Notes under the pieces: generated by a model | Told to the model about the DNA's origin: nothing | What the model saw: only the letters and a program-made list of their open reading frames with translations | Database searches by the model: none | Shown: positions 27,319 through 36,922 of the stretch, piece after piece | Layout of the letters: the number at the start of each line of letters is the position of its first letter | Numbering within the stretch: position 1 is the stretch's first letter | Position numbers and translations under genes: made by a program | Source of the DNA: Shimazuella kribbensis DSM 45090 | GTDB lineage: Bacteria > Bacillota > Bacilli > Thermoactinomycetales > Thermoactinomycetaceae | Assembly: GCF_000428065.1 (NCBI RefSeq) | Contig: NZ_ATZF01000010.1 | Span: 62,001 to 126,000, forward strand | Direction of reading: 5' to 3' | Length of the DNA stretch: 64,000 bases

Positions 27319-28494
27319 ATGAAGAAAATTTATCTGCTACTTTTCACCTTATTACTAGCAGCATGTACACAACAAAGTAAACCTGATATCGATCGGTTTG
27401 TACAACAACGTAATCCTGTAGTCAAAAAACTAAATACCATACCCTCTCATCCAGAACACGCCCCTCCGATCAATGATACAGAAAACTATCAACCTATTGC
27501 TTCCATCAATAAGCCAAAAATTGAAGTGCTTGGTTTCCTTGATCCAACTAATGCAAAGAGAGCAACAGAAAATGTGAAGCGTTTCTCTCCTCAGTTAACT
27601 TATATTGCTTTTTTTAGTTACAACGCGAAGGCGAATGGAGAGCTTGTTCATCTCAAACAAAACCAGCCATTAGAAACAGCACATAAACAAAATGTTACTC
27701 CCATGATGGTGATCACTAACTTAGGAGAGAAAAACTATTCTCCTGAAATTGCCCATAAGCTTTTTACGGACCCAATAGCCTCCAAACGATTCATAACGAA
27801 TATCGTCACTACGATGAAGCAAAAAGGTTTTCGTGCGCTTAATATTGACTTTGAACATATGTACGAGAAAGATAAAAAACTCTACAACGGCTTTCTCGAA
27901 ACCTTGATCCCCATCGTAAAACAAAACGGATTTCTCGTTTCTACTGATCTAGCCCCCAAATCAAGTGACAAACAAGGAGGAGCTTGGGCTGGGGCACATG
28001 ACTATGCATTTCATGGTAAAGTCGCTGATTTTGTTGTATTGATGACGTATGATTGGGCGTATAGTGAAGGACCACCCAACCCGATTGCTCCCACACCAGA
28101 AATCCGAAAAATACTAGACTATGCCGTGACCAAAATCCCAAGACATAAGATCATGATGGGCTTTCCATTGTACGGATATGACTGGAATATCCCTCATCAT
28201 GAAGCCAAGAAACCAGCAAAGATCGTTTCCCCACAAGAAGCTATTCGGATTGCTCAGACAACCGGTGCACAAATTCAATACGATAATAAAGCAGAAGTAC
28301 CATTTTTCCATTATGAGAATCCTAAGGGAAAACAACATGAAGTCTGGTTTGAAAACGAACAAAGTGCCCAAGCTAAGTTTAATCTAGTAAAAAAATACAA
28401 GCTTCGTGGTATTGGCTATTGGGCGATAAGTCACCGCGATTTCCCTCGAAACTGGACGTTATTGGAAGAAAATTTTCATATTCGAAAGTACTAA
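27319..28494 (+). CDS. Glycoside hydrolase family 18 lipoprotein
   Basis: 391 residues. A signal peptide with lipobox LLAAC (Cys about 16) anchors it outside the membrane. The GH18 barrel shows LNIDFEHMY (about 175-183, with the catalytic Glu after Asp) and VVLMTYDWAYSEGPPNPIAP, followed by KIMMGFPLYGYDW. This is the set seen in spore-cortex/peptidoglycan-acting YaaH/CwlS-type glucosaminidase-like proteins. It likely cleaves peptidoglycan or a related glycan; the exact substrate is not shown. The gene is monocistronic. Confidence 0.88.
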   Translation: MKKIYLLLFTLLLAACTQQSKPDIDRFVQQRNPVVKKLNTIPSHPEHAPPINDTENYQPIASINKPKIEVLGFLDPTNAKRATENVKRFSPQLTYIAFFSYNAKANGELVHLKQNQPLETAHKQNVTPMMVITNLGEKNYSPEIAHKLFTDPIASKRFITNIVTTMKQKGFRALNIDFEHMYEKDKKLYNGFLETLIPIVKQNGFLVSTDLAPKSSDKQGGAWAGAHDYAFHGKVADFVVLMTYDWAYSEGPPNPIAPTPEIRKILDYAVTKIPRHKIMMGFPLYGYDWNIPHHEAKKPAKIVSPQEAIRIAQTTGAQIQYDNKAEVPFFHYENPKGKQHEVWFENEQSAQAKFNLVKKYKLRGIGYWAISHRDFPRNWTLLEENFHIRKY

Positions 28495-28496
28495 AA

Positions 28497-28518
28497 AACA
28501 GCCCATTTGGGCTGTTTT
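28497..28518 (+). terminator. Terminator of the GH18 gene
   Basis: AACAGCCC-attt-GGGCTGTT then TT. Confidence 0.88.
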
Positions 28519-28652
28519 GTATGTGAAATAGAACAAAATATATATCTAGTGTTATCTTATTCTCTCGTATAGAGAAAATAGATCAACAAAAAAGATACCA
28601 AATAAAATATTGGGGGGCAAGGATTTCCGTAAGAAAACGGTGATCATTGCCC

Positions 28653-28676
28653 TTGTGTCCCTTTCACAGGACACAA
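28653..28676 (-). terminator. Hairpin downstream of the 28.9-kb GC-rich gene
   Basis: TTGTGTCC-N8-GGACACAA, 40 bases past the minus-strand stop. Confidence 0.6.
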
Positions 28677-28715
28677 CCTTCTCAAGGAGAGGGCCCATGC
28701 CAGCTTGGTTACTCG

Positions 28716-29216
28716 TCATCGGAGCAGGTTCCAGAGGAACTCCGCCTTGTCCATCTCCACGAGATCGCCGTCCCGGCCCTTCTTGTAGCAGTACTTCCCA
28801 CCTTCTTCGATCGGTCGCAGAAGCCCGAGCTGGTCGAGGATCGCGGGACCGAAGCAGTGTTCCTTGCACTCCCAGATGTGAAGCTTCAGCTTGAGTCCGG
28901 GAAGGACGACGATGGGATGAGTGGTGACGATCTTCACTTTCGCCTGCCCCAGATTTGACCTCCAGGAGGTGGGCACAGGCCAGCTGATCTTGCCGCCCGA
29001 AGGAAGCTGGAACTCAGAGTCCCGTTCGATCAGCCGAACTTCCCTGTTCGGAAGCTCGATCTGGGGCTTGAGCCGGCGACGCTCCAGCTCCTCGGAGCTG
29101 GTGGCTTCGGAAGTGTGCATCTTTCGACGGTCGGTACCGTTGACCGGCGGCCTGCTCGGAGAAACAGGGACGTGCTGACGGAAGGTACGGCCGGGCTTGG
29201 ACGGACGACGCGGCAT
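28716..29216 (-). CDS. GC-rich orphan protein of unknown function (166 aa)
   Basis: 166 residues. The first ~50 are basic and Pro/Arg-rich (MPRRPSKPGRTFRQHVPVSP). A compact C-terminal region contains WECKEHC and KYCYKKGRDGDLVEMDK; C, C, H and C could bind metal. No family is recognised. The start ATG 29214-29216 follows AAGGAG; a 30-codon upstream extension runs into the promoter. GC content and codon endings are very high compared with the AT-rich surroundings. Together with its own promoter and hairpin it forms one of the six GC-rich single-gene cassettes. Confidence 0.65.
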   Translation of the reverse strand: MPRRPSKPGRTFRQHVPVSPSRPPVNGTDRRKMHTSEATSSEELERRRLKPQIELPNREVRLIERDSEFQLPSGGKISWPVPTSWRSNLGQAKVKIVTTHPIVVLPGLKLKLHIWECKEHCFGPAILDQLGLLRPIEEGGKYCYKKGRDGDLVEMDKAEFLWNLLR

Positions 29217-29250
29217 GGTTGGCTCCTTCAGCCTTGAAACGGTTTTGTTC

Positions 29251-29279
29251 ATTATATCATATAAGGTCAAAATATTTAA
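29251..29279 (-). promoter_or_regulatory. Promoter of the 28.9-kb GC-rich gene
   Basis: Minus strand: TTAAAT, 17-base spacer, extended -10 TGATATAAT. The region is AT-rich and typical of the host, unlike the gene it serves. Confidence 0.6.
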
Positions 29280-29353
29280 ATAATGACAGATCGTCATTCG
29301 ATACAATCTACTCGAAAGACAATTTCACATTCTGGAATTTTCTAGATGAAGTC

Positions 29354-30421
29354 CTAAATAGAACTAACCCTTTTTTTGTTTATTTCTTTTCGAACAATGG
29401 GAGCTACTTTATTTGCTAGTAAATCAATTGCTTTTTCGATCTTGCTTAATGATTGTTCTCCCAAATCCAACTGCCCCATAAAACGACTATGCCCAAAAAG
29501 CTCATACTGATATAGAATCTTTTCTACTATTTCTTCAGCACTGCCAACAGCTAGAATTTGATTGGCTGCCCTTTGATGATGGATGGACTCTTTTGACACA
29601 TAAAATCTTTGGCCTCTCTCTTTCATAAAATGACTAAAATATTTGATATAAAGTGGATAGAAATCTTCAACTGCTTGCTCACCTGTCTCCGCAAGATAAG
29701 CATGACCCGACACCGATACGCGCAGCTTAGATAAATCGTGACCGGCTTCTTTTGCAGATGACCAATAAAGATCTGCCAAATGCTTAGCATTTTCAGGTGG
29801 ACCGCTTAATAGACCAAGAGCCATATTTGCACCTAATCTTCCTGCACGTATCGCACTTTCCGGTGTTCCTCCTACTCCAATCCACAAAGGGATTTCCTTA
29901 TTCATTGGACGTGGTGCAATTTTTGCATTTTGTAATTTTGTCCGAAATTTCCCTTTCCAATTAACTTCTTCATTTTTTTGGAGCATCAAAAACAATTTCA
30001 GCTTTTCTTCGAATAATTCATCGTATTCACTTAAATTTGCACCAAAGAGAGAAAAAGATTCTATAAATGCTCCACGGCCGACTATTATTTCTGTTCTTCC
30101 TTTTGAAAGTAAATCGAGTGTGGCAAAGTCTTCATATAATCGAACGGGATCAATTGTGCTTATAACCGATAAGGTGCTTGTCAATTTAATATTTTTTGTT
30201 TCTCGTGCAATCGCCGCTAATATCATCGCATAAGAAGATGTCACAAAGTCTACACGATGATGTTCGCCTATTCCAAAAATATCAAGCCCAGCTTCATCCG
30301 CCAGCTTGGCCGTTTGGATGATGTCTTCTATTCTTTTAGCAGGATGTTGCATCACACCCTTTGCATCAGGCAACCTTTCCCCTAACGAATAGATGCCAAA
30401 ATCAAATGTATTTTCTCCCAC
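29354..30421 (-). CDS. LLM-class flavin-dependent oxidoreductase
   Basis: 355 residues of the bacterial luciferase-like (F420/FMN) monooxygenase fold. Markers are DIFGIGEHHRVDF (about 50-62), GRTEIIVGRGAFIESF and PLWIGVGGTPESAIRAGRLGANMALG. The start is GTG after AAAGGAG at a 9-base spacing. It lies in a two-gene operon after doxX, opposite a TetR gene, a set-up that suggests a drug- or aldehyde-responsive oxidation unit. Substrate unknown. Confidence 0.88.
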   Translation of the reverse strand: MGENTFDFGIYSLGERLPDAKGVMQHPAKRIEDIIQTAKLADEAGLDIFGIGEHHRVDFVTSSYAMILAAIARETKNIKLTSTLSVISTIDPVRLYEDFATLDLLSKGRTEIIVGRGAFIESFSLFGANLSEYDELFEEKLKLFLMLQKNEEVNWKGKFRTKLQNAKIAPRPMNKEIPLWIGVGGTPESAIRAGRLGANMALGLLSGPPENAKHLADLYWSSAKEAGHDLSKLRVSVSGHAYLAETGEQAVEDFYPLYIKYFSHFMKERGQRFYVSKESIHHQRAANQILAVGSAEEIVEKILYQYELFGHSRFMGQLDLGEQSLSKIEKAIDLLANKVAPIVRKEINKKRVSSI

Positions 30422-30436
30422 AATCTCTTTCTCCTT

Positions 30437-30784
30437 TCATCGCATGAGTAAGAACAACAGAGAAAAAGCAAAAATCCCCAATATGATAATCATGGACATC
30501 TCTTTCATGCCATCCTTAACACGAATATGTGTAATCGTTCCGCCAATCGCTGTACATCCTAGTATCAATGCTCCAGCCATTCCACTTGTTGTATTCCAAA
30601 ATCCAATGATTAATAAAACAGCACCAGTAAATTCAACGAATCCCGTTACCACACGAAACCATTGAGGTAAATTCCATTTCTCAAATCCTTCTTTGTGCAT
30701 TTTGGAACCAAATAACTTGCCCAGACCAGCCATTAAAAACATTGCAATGAGTAAACCTTGTAAAATCCACATGAGAATGTTCAT
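30437..30784 (-). CDS. DoxX family membrane protein
   Basis: 115 residues, four hydrophobic helices, with the DoxX-type start MWILQGLLIAMFLMAGLGKLFGSKMH. DoxX proteins are small membrane partners of oxidoreductases, often in oxidative-stress units. First gene of the operon with the LLM oxidoreductase (15 bases between the stop and the next start). Confidence 0.85.
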   Translation of the reverse strand: MNILMWILQGLLIAMFLMAGLGKLFGSKMHKEGFEKWNLPQWFRVVTGFVEFTGAVLLIIGFWNTTSGMAGALILGCTAIGGTITHIRVKDGMKEMSMIIILGIFAFSLLFLLMR

Positions 30785-31012
30785 CTTATTTTTCTCCTTT
30801 CGGATGGAGACATGATTAGCATTTTGCTAACAGCTCCATGCAAAACAAAATTGTTCAACACCCTTCTATGCAACATATATTGTTTATAAAACAGATGTTG
30901 TATAATTAATTTAGTCTCTTTTCATCGTCCATTCCATACACAAAAATCATCCATCGTTGTCTAAACAACACATTTCGGAAATTGTCTATAAAACATAGAG
31001 AGTAGGGATTTG

Positions 31013-31588
31013 ATGGCAAAAACCCGAATTGATCCACGAATAACTCGTACTCGAAATCTCATCATAGATGCCTTTATACAGCTATCCATAAAAAAAGAGT
31101 TCCAAAATATAACCATTAAAGACATCACAGATGAAGCAACCGTCAACCGAGCTACTTTTTACTCCCATTTCACAGATAAGTATCAATTATTGGATTCTGT
31201 CTTAACAGAAAATTTAATGACCAAAGTAAGCAATGAAATTACGTTATACGATGAACTCTCAGAAGAAACCATCATAAAAATCTTTCTGTCTATTACCACT
31301 TTTCAATCCGAGCTCTCCTCTCAATGCCAACGTAGTTACAATGCCTTTATGTCTGCCATTGAAACGAAGCTAAAAACAGAGCTAGAAGGCCTTTTTTATA
31401 AGCTATTACAAAAAAATCAACCCGAAATGCTTCTGGAAACACTCCGAATTGGTTCTGTCATGTTAAGTTGGGCTATTTATGGAGCCTCTGTCGATTGGCA
31501 ACATAACAGTCACCTCACAGCTGAGCAATATATTAAAAAGGCTCTAAGTGGCATGCAGTTCATAAATTTACCTAAAATCAGCAATTAA
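31013..31588 (+). CDS. TetR/AcrR family regulator
   Basis: 191 residues. The N-terminal HTH (RNLIIDAFIQLSIKKEFQNITIKDITDEATVNRATFYSHFTDKYQLL) is typical TetR; the C-terminal part is a ligand domain. It is divergent from doxX-LLM and probably represses it. The ATG at 31013 follows TAGGGAT; one TTG upstream is less likely. An inducer cannot be named. Confidence 0.88.
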   Translation: MAKTRIDPRITRTRNLIIDAFIQLSIKKEFQNITIKDITDEATVNRATFYSHFTDKYQLLDSVLTENLMTKVSNEITLYDELSEETIIKIFLSITTFQSELSSQCQRSYNAFMSAIETKLKTELEGLFYKLLQKNQPEMLLETLRIGSVMLSWAIYGASVDWQHNSHLTAEQYIKKALSGMQFINLPKISN

Positions 31589-31670
31589 TAGTTTTTATAT
31601 AAAGAAGGTTAGATAATCTGTCCTTCGCGCTCCCCTCAGGACACGGTTAGAGGATAAGCACGAAAAAAAC

Positions 31671-31692
31671 AGCCCAAAAGGGCTGTTTCGTT
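31671..31692 (+). terminator. Terminator after the TetR gene
   Basis: ACAGCCC-aaaa-GGGCTGT, about 85 bases after the stop. The stretch in between holds a weaker stem TGTCCT/AGGACA (31619-31643). Confidence 0.7.
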
Positions 31693-31749
31693 ATGTATCA
31701 TCACAGTATTGAAATCCTTATCTACTACATTTGAAAAAAAAGCTTATCT

Positions 31750-32346
31750 TTACTGTTTCAAGTAAGCGCGAAAAAAGAATTCATTGTATAAAAAACATTT
31801 ACGAAATCGCTCGACCACTTGGCAATCAAAATCCCGATCAGTAAACAGTTCTAGATAACTACTTTCATTACGAATATACCTGCCTTTATCCAATTTTTTC
31901 ATAAAAAAGTTAGAGATTGGTTTCTCTTCGTATAAACAAGGCTCCATGACAAGAATCGAACCACCTGGTTTTAACACTCGTTTAAATTCATCCAAGTAAT
32001 CGATCATTTGATTGGACGAAATGTGGTGTAATACTGCAATGATCACGATATAATCCACACTATTATCATCTACAGGCAAAGTGTTATCTTCCAGTACATA
32101 AAAAAGGTAGTCTTTAAACTTTTGACGTGAGTATCTCACCCGTTTGTTGCAAGGTTCGATTCCGATATAGCCCTCAGGGGTAAATATCGTGCAATTCGAT
32201 CCAGTACCTGAACCAAAATCTAAAACGGTATGTTGCTCAAATTGAAATTTTGTCTTTAACCGATCATGAATATATTTTTTTGTTACCCAATTTGGACGAA
32301 CCATCCATTGATAAAGAACTGGTGAAATTTCCTTGTTTATCATCAT
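31750..32346 (-). CDS. Class I SAM-dependent methyltransferase
   Basis: 198 residues. SAM-binding motif I is VLDFGSGTGSNCTIF (about 40-54), and motif IV-like VDYIVIIAVLHHISSNQMIDYLDEFKRVLKPGGSILVMEP is present. The fold is complete, but the substrate is not recognisable. Single gene with no obvious partners. Confidence 0.82.
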   Translation of the reverse strand: MMINKEISPVLYQWMVRPNWVTKKYIHDRLKTKFQFEQHTVLDFGSGTGSNCTIFTPEGYIGIEPCNKRVRYSRQKFKDYLFYVLEDNTLPVDDNSVDYIVIIAVLHHISSNQMIDYLDEFKRVLKPGGSILVMEPCLYEEKPISNFFMKKLDKGRYIRNESSYLELFTDRDFDCQVVERFRKCFLYNEFFFRAYLKQ

Positions 32347-32510
32347 TTAGAGTTTCCCTATAACATCTTTCCATTTTAGTCTGCAACTATCTACTTAAAA
32401 TCTCCTTTTTACATGCCAGTATTCATAGAGAAGAAATTTTCAACTAAACACTCATCTTCTGTTGAATAAAAAAGCATTAAAAAAGCCTACTTAGGAATAT
32501 TACGATAAAA

Positions 32511-32547
32511 AAAAAAGCAATGGGCTCATCATAACCCATTGCTTTTT
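32511..32547 (-). terminator. Terminator of thrS
   Basis: AAGCAATGGG-ctcatcataa-CCCATTGCTTTTTTTT. T runs on both sides make it bidirectional. Confidence 0.88.
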
Positions 32548-32553
32548 TTTGTT

Positions 32554-34476
32554 TTATACGCGGTCTTTGATTTCTTGCTGCAAACGACTTTTTAACTCTT
32601 CCAATCCCTCAACACTCTGTTCTTTGGAGTGACGACGTCTGATGTTCACTTGACGAGCTTCTCTTTCTTTTTCTCCAACTACAAACATATAAGGCACTTT
32701 CTCTACTTCTGCTTGGCGAATTTTATATCCTAGTTTCTCATCACGATCATCGAGTTTCACTCGAATACCTGCATCTTTTAATTGACGGGTCACTTCTGCT
32801 GCATAGTCAAGGAATGCTGGAGAAACTGGGATCACTTTTCCTTGTACTGGTGCGAGCCAAAGCGGGAAGTCACCCATATGGTATTCGGTTAAAAATGCAA
32901 CAAATCGCTCCATTGTTCCAACTACTCCACGGTGAATAACGACCGGACGATGTGCCTGTCCATCGGTACCAATGTATTCCAACTCAAATTTGTTAGGAAA
33001 GTGAAAATCCAATTGTACCGTTGACAACGTTTCATCTTTCCCTAGTGCAGTCTGAACTTGAACATCTAATTTTGGACCGTAAAAAGCAGCTTCGCCTTCT
33101 GCTTCCACATATGGCAAGCTCATTTCATCCATTGTTTCTTTTAACATACGTTGGGAAACATTCCACATCTCATCGTTATCAATATATTTTTCCGTATTTT
33201 TTGGGTCACGATAAGATAAACGGAAGAAGTAATCTTTGATCCCAAAAACACGATAAACTTCTTGGATTAATTCGACAACTCGTTTAAATTCTGATTTGAT
33301 TTGTTCTGGCAAACAGAAGATATGGGCATCATTTAAGGTCATCGAACGCACACGCTGCAGGCCAGAAAGTGCTCCAGACATCTCATAACGATGCATGGTA
33401 CCTAGTTCTGCTACACGCAATGGTAAGTTGCGGTAACTGCGTCTTTCACTCTTATAAATCATCATATGGTGAGGGCAGTTCATGGGACGTAATACCAATT
33501 CCTCATTATCCATTTTGATCGGAGGATACATATCTTCTTGATAATGATCCCAATGACCAGAAATCTTATAAAGCTCGACATTTGCTAGATGTGGAGTATA
33601 CACATGGTCATAGCCAAGACTTTCTTCTAAATCAACAATATAACGCTCGATCTCCCGACGAATTTTTGCACCGTTTGGCAACCACAAAGGTAAGCCTTGC
33701 CCAACTTCAGGAACGAGGGAGAAAATACCAAGTTGACTGTTTAATTTACGATGGTCTCGTTTTTTTGCATCCTCCAAGCGTTCTAGGTATGCATCGAGTT
33801 CAGACTGTTTTTCCCATGCGGTTCCATAAATACGTTGAAGCATTTGGTTATCTGAGCTACCTCTCCAATACGCACCCGCAATAGTGAGTAGTTTAAATGC
33901 TTTTAGTCGTCCAGTAGAAGGCACATGAGGTCCACGACAGAGATCAAAAAACTCTCCTTGTTCGTAGATGGTAATCTCTGCATCTGCTGGCAAGTCACGA
34001 GTGAGTTCCAATTTGAGATGATCCTTCACTTCTTCATATTTTTGGATCGCTTCTTCTCTTGAGACTACCGTCCGGACAAACGGAATATTTTCTTTGACGA
34101 TCTTTTTCATTTCTGCTTCAATTTTAGGTAAATCTTCTGGCGTTAAACGCACCGCCAGATCAATATCATAATAAAAACCATCTTCAATAACAGGTCCAAT
34201 CCCTAGTTTCACATCAGGGTACAATCGTTTTAATGCTTGAGCCATCAAGTGAACCGTACTATGACGATAAACATCTAAACCTTCTTTATCATCCAAAGTT
34301 ACTATTTTGACATCCGCGCCATCTGGCACTTCTCTGCTAAGATCGACAACTTCTCCATCAATAACACCCGCGATCGCTTTCTTTTGTAATCCTTTGCTAA
34401 TCGAACCTGCAACATCGTTTACTGTAACTTTTTCCTCATAGGTGCGTTCTGATCCATCTGGCAACTTTACTAACAT
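32554..34476 (-). CDS. thrS: Threonyl-tRNA synthetase
   Basis: A 640-residue class II synthetase. The N-terminal TGS and editing domains are followed by the catalytic core with the motif 2/zinc region ([33 protein letters not shown]) and motif 3 ([20 protein letters not shown]). The C-terminal anticodon domain ([35 protein letters not shown]) is intact. It is expressed behind a T-box and lies downstream of ytxC as in other Bacillales. Confidence 0.98.
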   Translation of the reverse strand: MLVKLPDGSERTYEEKVTVNDVAGSISKGLQKKAIAGVIDGEVVDLSREVPDGADVKIVTLDDKEGLDVYRHSTVHLMAQALKRLYPDVKLGIGPVIEDGFYYDIDLAVRLTPEDLPKIEAEMKKIVKENIPFVRTVVSREEAIQKYEEVKDHLKLELTRDLPADAEITIYEQGEFFDLCRGPHVPSTGRLKAFKLLTIAGAYWRGSSDNQMLQRIYGTAWEKQSELDAYLERLEDAKKRDHRKLNSQLGIFSLVPEVGQGLPLWLPNGAKIRREIERYIVDLEESLGYDHVYTPHLANVELYKISGHWDHYQEDMYPPIKMDNEELVLRPMNCPHHMMIYKSERRSYRNLPLRVAELGTMHRYEMSGALSGLQRVRSMTLNDAHIFCLPEQIKSEFKRVVELIQEVYRVFGIKDYFFRLSYRDPKNTEKYIDNDEMWNVSQRMLKETMDEMSLPYVEAEGEAAFYGPKLDVQVQTALGKDETLSTVQLDFHFPNKFELEYIGTDGQAHRPVVIHRGVVGTMERFVAFLTEYHMGDFPLWLAPVQGKVIPVSPAFLDYAAEVTRQLKDAGIRVKLDDRDEKLGYKIRQAEVEKVPYMFVVGEKEREARQVNIRRRHSKEQSVEGLEELKSRLQQEIKDRV

Positions 34477-34498
34477 GCCCTTTCACTCCTTTTCAACT

Positions 34499-34754
34499 AA
34501 AAAAACGCTACATCCCAAAAAGGGACGAGCGTTTGATCTCGTGGTTCCACCCTACTTCAACTTAAAAAATAAGTCCTCATAAGCACAAATAACGGTGTGT
34601 AGCCGGAGATAGATACTTATTTTCCCTATCTCTGCTCAGAGGTGGTACTGTTCTTTCAAGGGGGTGAAGGGGTTTTCAGCCGACGGCCCCTATCTCTTAT
34701 CACCATTGACAAGAAAGCATATCCTCTTCGTAGCAATTTCAAAAAGTTGTCTGC
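34499..34754 (-). ncRNA. T-box leader of thrS
   Basis: Minus strand: T-box AGGGTGGAACCACGAG (34538-34553), then a terminator of AACGCTCGTCCC paired with GGGATGTAGCGTT and a T run. The probable specifier ACC (Thr) lies in GAACAGTACCAC (34644-34646). Confidence 0.92.
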
Positions 34755-34784
34755 ATTATAACCAAAGATAAGCTCACAAGTCAA
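34755..34784 (-). promoter_or_regulatory. Promoter of the thrS leader
   Basis: Minus strand: TTGACT (34779-34784), 18-base spacer, TATAAT (34755-34760). It overlaps the last codons of ytxC. Confidence 0.75.
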
Positions 34785-35658
34785 GTGTTTCAGCTGTTTC
34801 ACATGCATTGCAGCCTTTGCATTTGACCAAACGAGACTCAAAAATTTGCGTCAAGGTACGAATGATGTTTTCTTCCGCAAATTTGCTGTGCAATACAATT
34901 TTTTCTGGGGCAATCGTGAGCAAGGTACTCACAATTAAATCTTCATGCGAAAACGAATGCTCCACAATCTCTTGCAAGGTTCCGCCATCGTTTAATTGCA
35001 AGGCTTTTCCTTGTTCATCAACCAATTCGAATTCTTTTACTCCACGATGCATGATGTGCACCATATCCATTTTGGATCCTTGCACTGAGACAAAATATTT
35101 CAATAGTGAAATAAAATCTTGATATTCTTGATCCAATAAAAATTGATCTACTGCATCATGGACACATTTTGCCAGTGCAATTCGATAATGTTCCAATCGA
35201 AAACACACATATCCATCAACAGCAAGAAGTTTGGATTCACGCAAAAAATGAAAGATAGGTTTAGCCAAGCGTTCCGATCGTTTGTTGTAGGGTGTTCGAA
35301 AATAAGTATGCGTATTTTTTTGAAATAGTCGATTGGTATGTACTTTAATTTGCTCTATTTCGCGATCATAATATTGCGGATAGTGTTTTTGAATGGCATT
35401 TTTGATTAAATCCTCTTCAAAATACGTGCACATATACCTAGCGATTTCCTCACTAATTGCACGTCTGACCTCGCGTTCTTGTGATCTTCTCTTCAATCTG
35501 CACTGAATCGTGTAAAAATAACGATCCGCTACGCTTTTTTCTACAATTTCACAAGGTACATCTAATTTTTCCATACGGTCAGGCAATTGCATGAGATGAT
35601 GAAACAAACCAGTAGTCTGATAAGCATTTGCTTGAGGTATGCTGATGGTAAAATCCAT
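34774..35658 (-). CDS. ytxC: Putative sporulation protein YtxC
   Basis: 294 residues with no signal peptide. Recognised by overall pattern and by position directly upstream of thrS, as in B. subtilis. Marker segments are SLLKYFVSVQGSKMDMVHIMHRG and the C-terminal CKGCNAC, whose cysteines could bind metal. The family is restricted to spore-formers; its molecular role is not known. Confidence 0.85.
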   Translation of the reverse strand: MDFTISIPQANAYQTTGLFHHLMQLPDRMEKLDVPCEIVEKSVADRYFYTIQCRLKRRSQEREVRRAISEEIARYMCTYFEEDLIKNAIQKHYPQYYDREIEQIKVHTNRLFQKNTHTYFRTPYNKRSERLAKPIFHFLRESKLLAVDGYVCFRLEHYRIALAKCVHDAVDQFLLDQEYQDFISLLKYFVSVQGSKMDMVHIMHRGVKEFELVDEQGKALQLNDGGTLQEIVEHSFSHEDLIVSTLLTIAPEKIVLHSKFAEENIIRTLTQIFESRLVKCKGCNACETAETLDL

Positions 35659-35765
35659 CTTTGCACCCCTTTCTGTCTGGTGTATCCTGCTTTAGTATAT
35701 GGGAAACATTTAGCAGGTATACATTGGAAAAAAAGAATATACCGAGACAGACATACGAATGACTA

Positions 35766-36371
35766 TCAACCTACAATATACATTTTCCCTAGTAAATACA
35801 CATAACCAACACATGCAATAACAAGTGTTGCACGACCTAAAACTTTATCCGTCTCTCTCCCCGTGCGCACTTTAAGCCCAATCTGTTTCATCCCGATTTT
35901 TTTGGGATAAGGCCAAAGAAAAGGAACACCAGCTACCGTAAACGCATCCGCTAACAAATGGGAAAAATACCCTGCGGCTACAGCATAGAGGTATTCAGGT
36001 AGTGCCAGATAAATAACCACTAAAACATATGCCATTCCTATGAAAGAATGGGTTACACTACGATGCGGAACATAAGCCACTCCTGCACAATAAAGACCAG
36101 ATAACAGCACCCATAGCGGTAACTGAGCAAAATACCAGAAGAGACAAATCATAACTCCTACACTTGCAAGTGCTAAGGAACGCCATTTTCGATTTAACGA
36201 AGAAAATAACCATTTATTGATCTTACTACCATCTTCATCGATATCAGGTAACATCGATGCTGCCGCAGCTATTGCTACCGTTGTCGTGAGTGTTAAAAAA
36301 TTATCACTTGTGGCAAATCCAACTGCTACTCCTGTTGCTAAACCAATTCGTAGATGTGTTTTTCCTTGCAT
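35766..36371 (-). CDS. YdjM-type membrane metal-dependent hydrolase
   Basis: 201 residues with several hydrophobic helices. The family N-terminus MQGKTHLRIGLATG, the acidic loop MLPDIDEDGSKI and RSVTHSFIGM/HLLADAF supply His and Asp ligands typical of YdjM/LexA-regulated membrane hydrolases. The start at 36369-36371 follows AAGGAT; an upstream 17-codon extension lacks a ribosome site. Substrate unknown. Confidence 0.8.
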   Translation of the reverse strand: MQGKTHLRIGLATGVAVGFATSDNFLTLTTTVAIAAAASMLPDIDEDGSKINKWLFSSLNRKWRSLALASVGVMICLFWYFAQLPLWVLLSGLYCAGVAYVPHRSVTHSFIGMAYVLVVIYLALPEYLYAVAAGYFSHLLADAFTVAGVPFLWPYPKKIGMKQIGLKVRTGRETDKVLGRATLVIACVGYVYLLGKMYIVG

Positions 36372-36527
36372 GATGCCATCCTTTTTATGTAGAATTTGTG
36401 AACTATTCTTATGATAGTACACTTTTCTTACAGATGGTAGTAGTGCTGGATAAATCCATAATCTCGGTACTCTTTCAAACTATTCATGTAGTTTGGTAGA
36501 AATAATCTAAGATTTTTCAGAAAAGCA

Positions 36528-36556
36528 TTTACATACTGTGCGTGACACAGTATGAT
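36528..36556 (+). promoter_or_regulatory. Promoter with a perfect palindromic operator for the PadR gene
   Basis: TTTACA (36528-36533), 17-base spacer, TATGAT (36551-36556). The arms CATACTGTG and CACAGTATG (36532-36554, 5-base centre) fill the spacer and touch both boxes. PadR-type repressors bind such ATAC...GTAT dyads, so self-repression is likely. A shorter dyad ATAC-a-GTAT follows at 36563-36571. Confidence 0.75.
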
Positions 36557-36586
36557 GTGGTCATACAGTATAGAAAGGGGAGATAT

Positions 36587-36922
36587 ATTATCGAATACGA
36601 GAATTTCGCAAAAGAAATGAATAGAGGTTATTTGCAGTTACTTGTAATGGTATTGCTTCAAGAATCAATGTATGGTTATCAAATTGTTCGAGAACTCGAA
36701 AAAAGAAATTATATCATTGAAGAAAATACACTCTATCCCCTTTTAAGAAGGTTAAATAATAAGAAAATACTACAAAGTAATTGGGAAATTGTAGAAGGAA
36801 AACCGAGGAAATACTATCAAATCTCTGAGGATGGCAAAAAAGTATTGGAAAAACTTATTGATATTTGGCTACGTCAAAATCAACTACTAAAAAATTTATT
36901 AGGGGGCAGTAAAGATGTTTAA
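36587..36922 (+). CDS. PadR-family regulator, probable AUU start
   Basis: About 111 residues. The winged helix reads RGYLQLLVMVLLQESMYGYQIVRELEKR, then ENTLYPLLRRLNNKKILQSNWEIVEGKPRKYYQISEDG, a classical PadR pattern. The frame opens at a GTG (36542), but that codon lies inside the promoter. After the predicted message start the best ribosome site is AAGGGGAG (36575-36582), followed by ATT at 36587 or ATC at 36590. The first in-frame ATG (36617) lacks a site. It overlaps the next gene by 8 bases and probably controls both. Confidence 0.78.
   Translation: MIEYENFAKEMNRGYLQLLVMVLLQESMYGYQIVRELEKRNYIIEENTLYPLLRRLNNKKILQSNWEIVEGKPRKYYQISEDGKKVLEKLIDIWLRQNQLLKNLLGGSKDV

Noticed and set aside
28610-29178. 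Plus-strand frames opposite the 28.9-kb gene
   Set aside because: Shadow frames favoured by high GC; no ribosome site or promoter on that strand.
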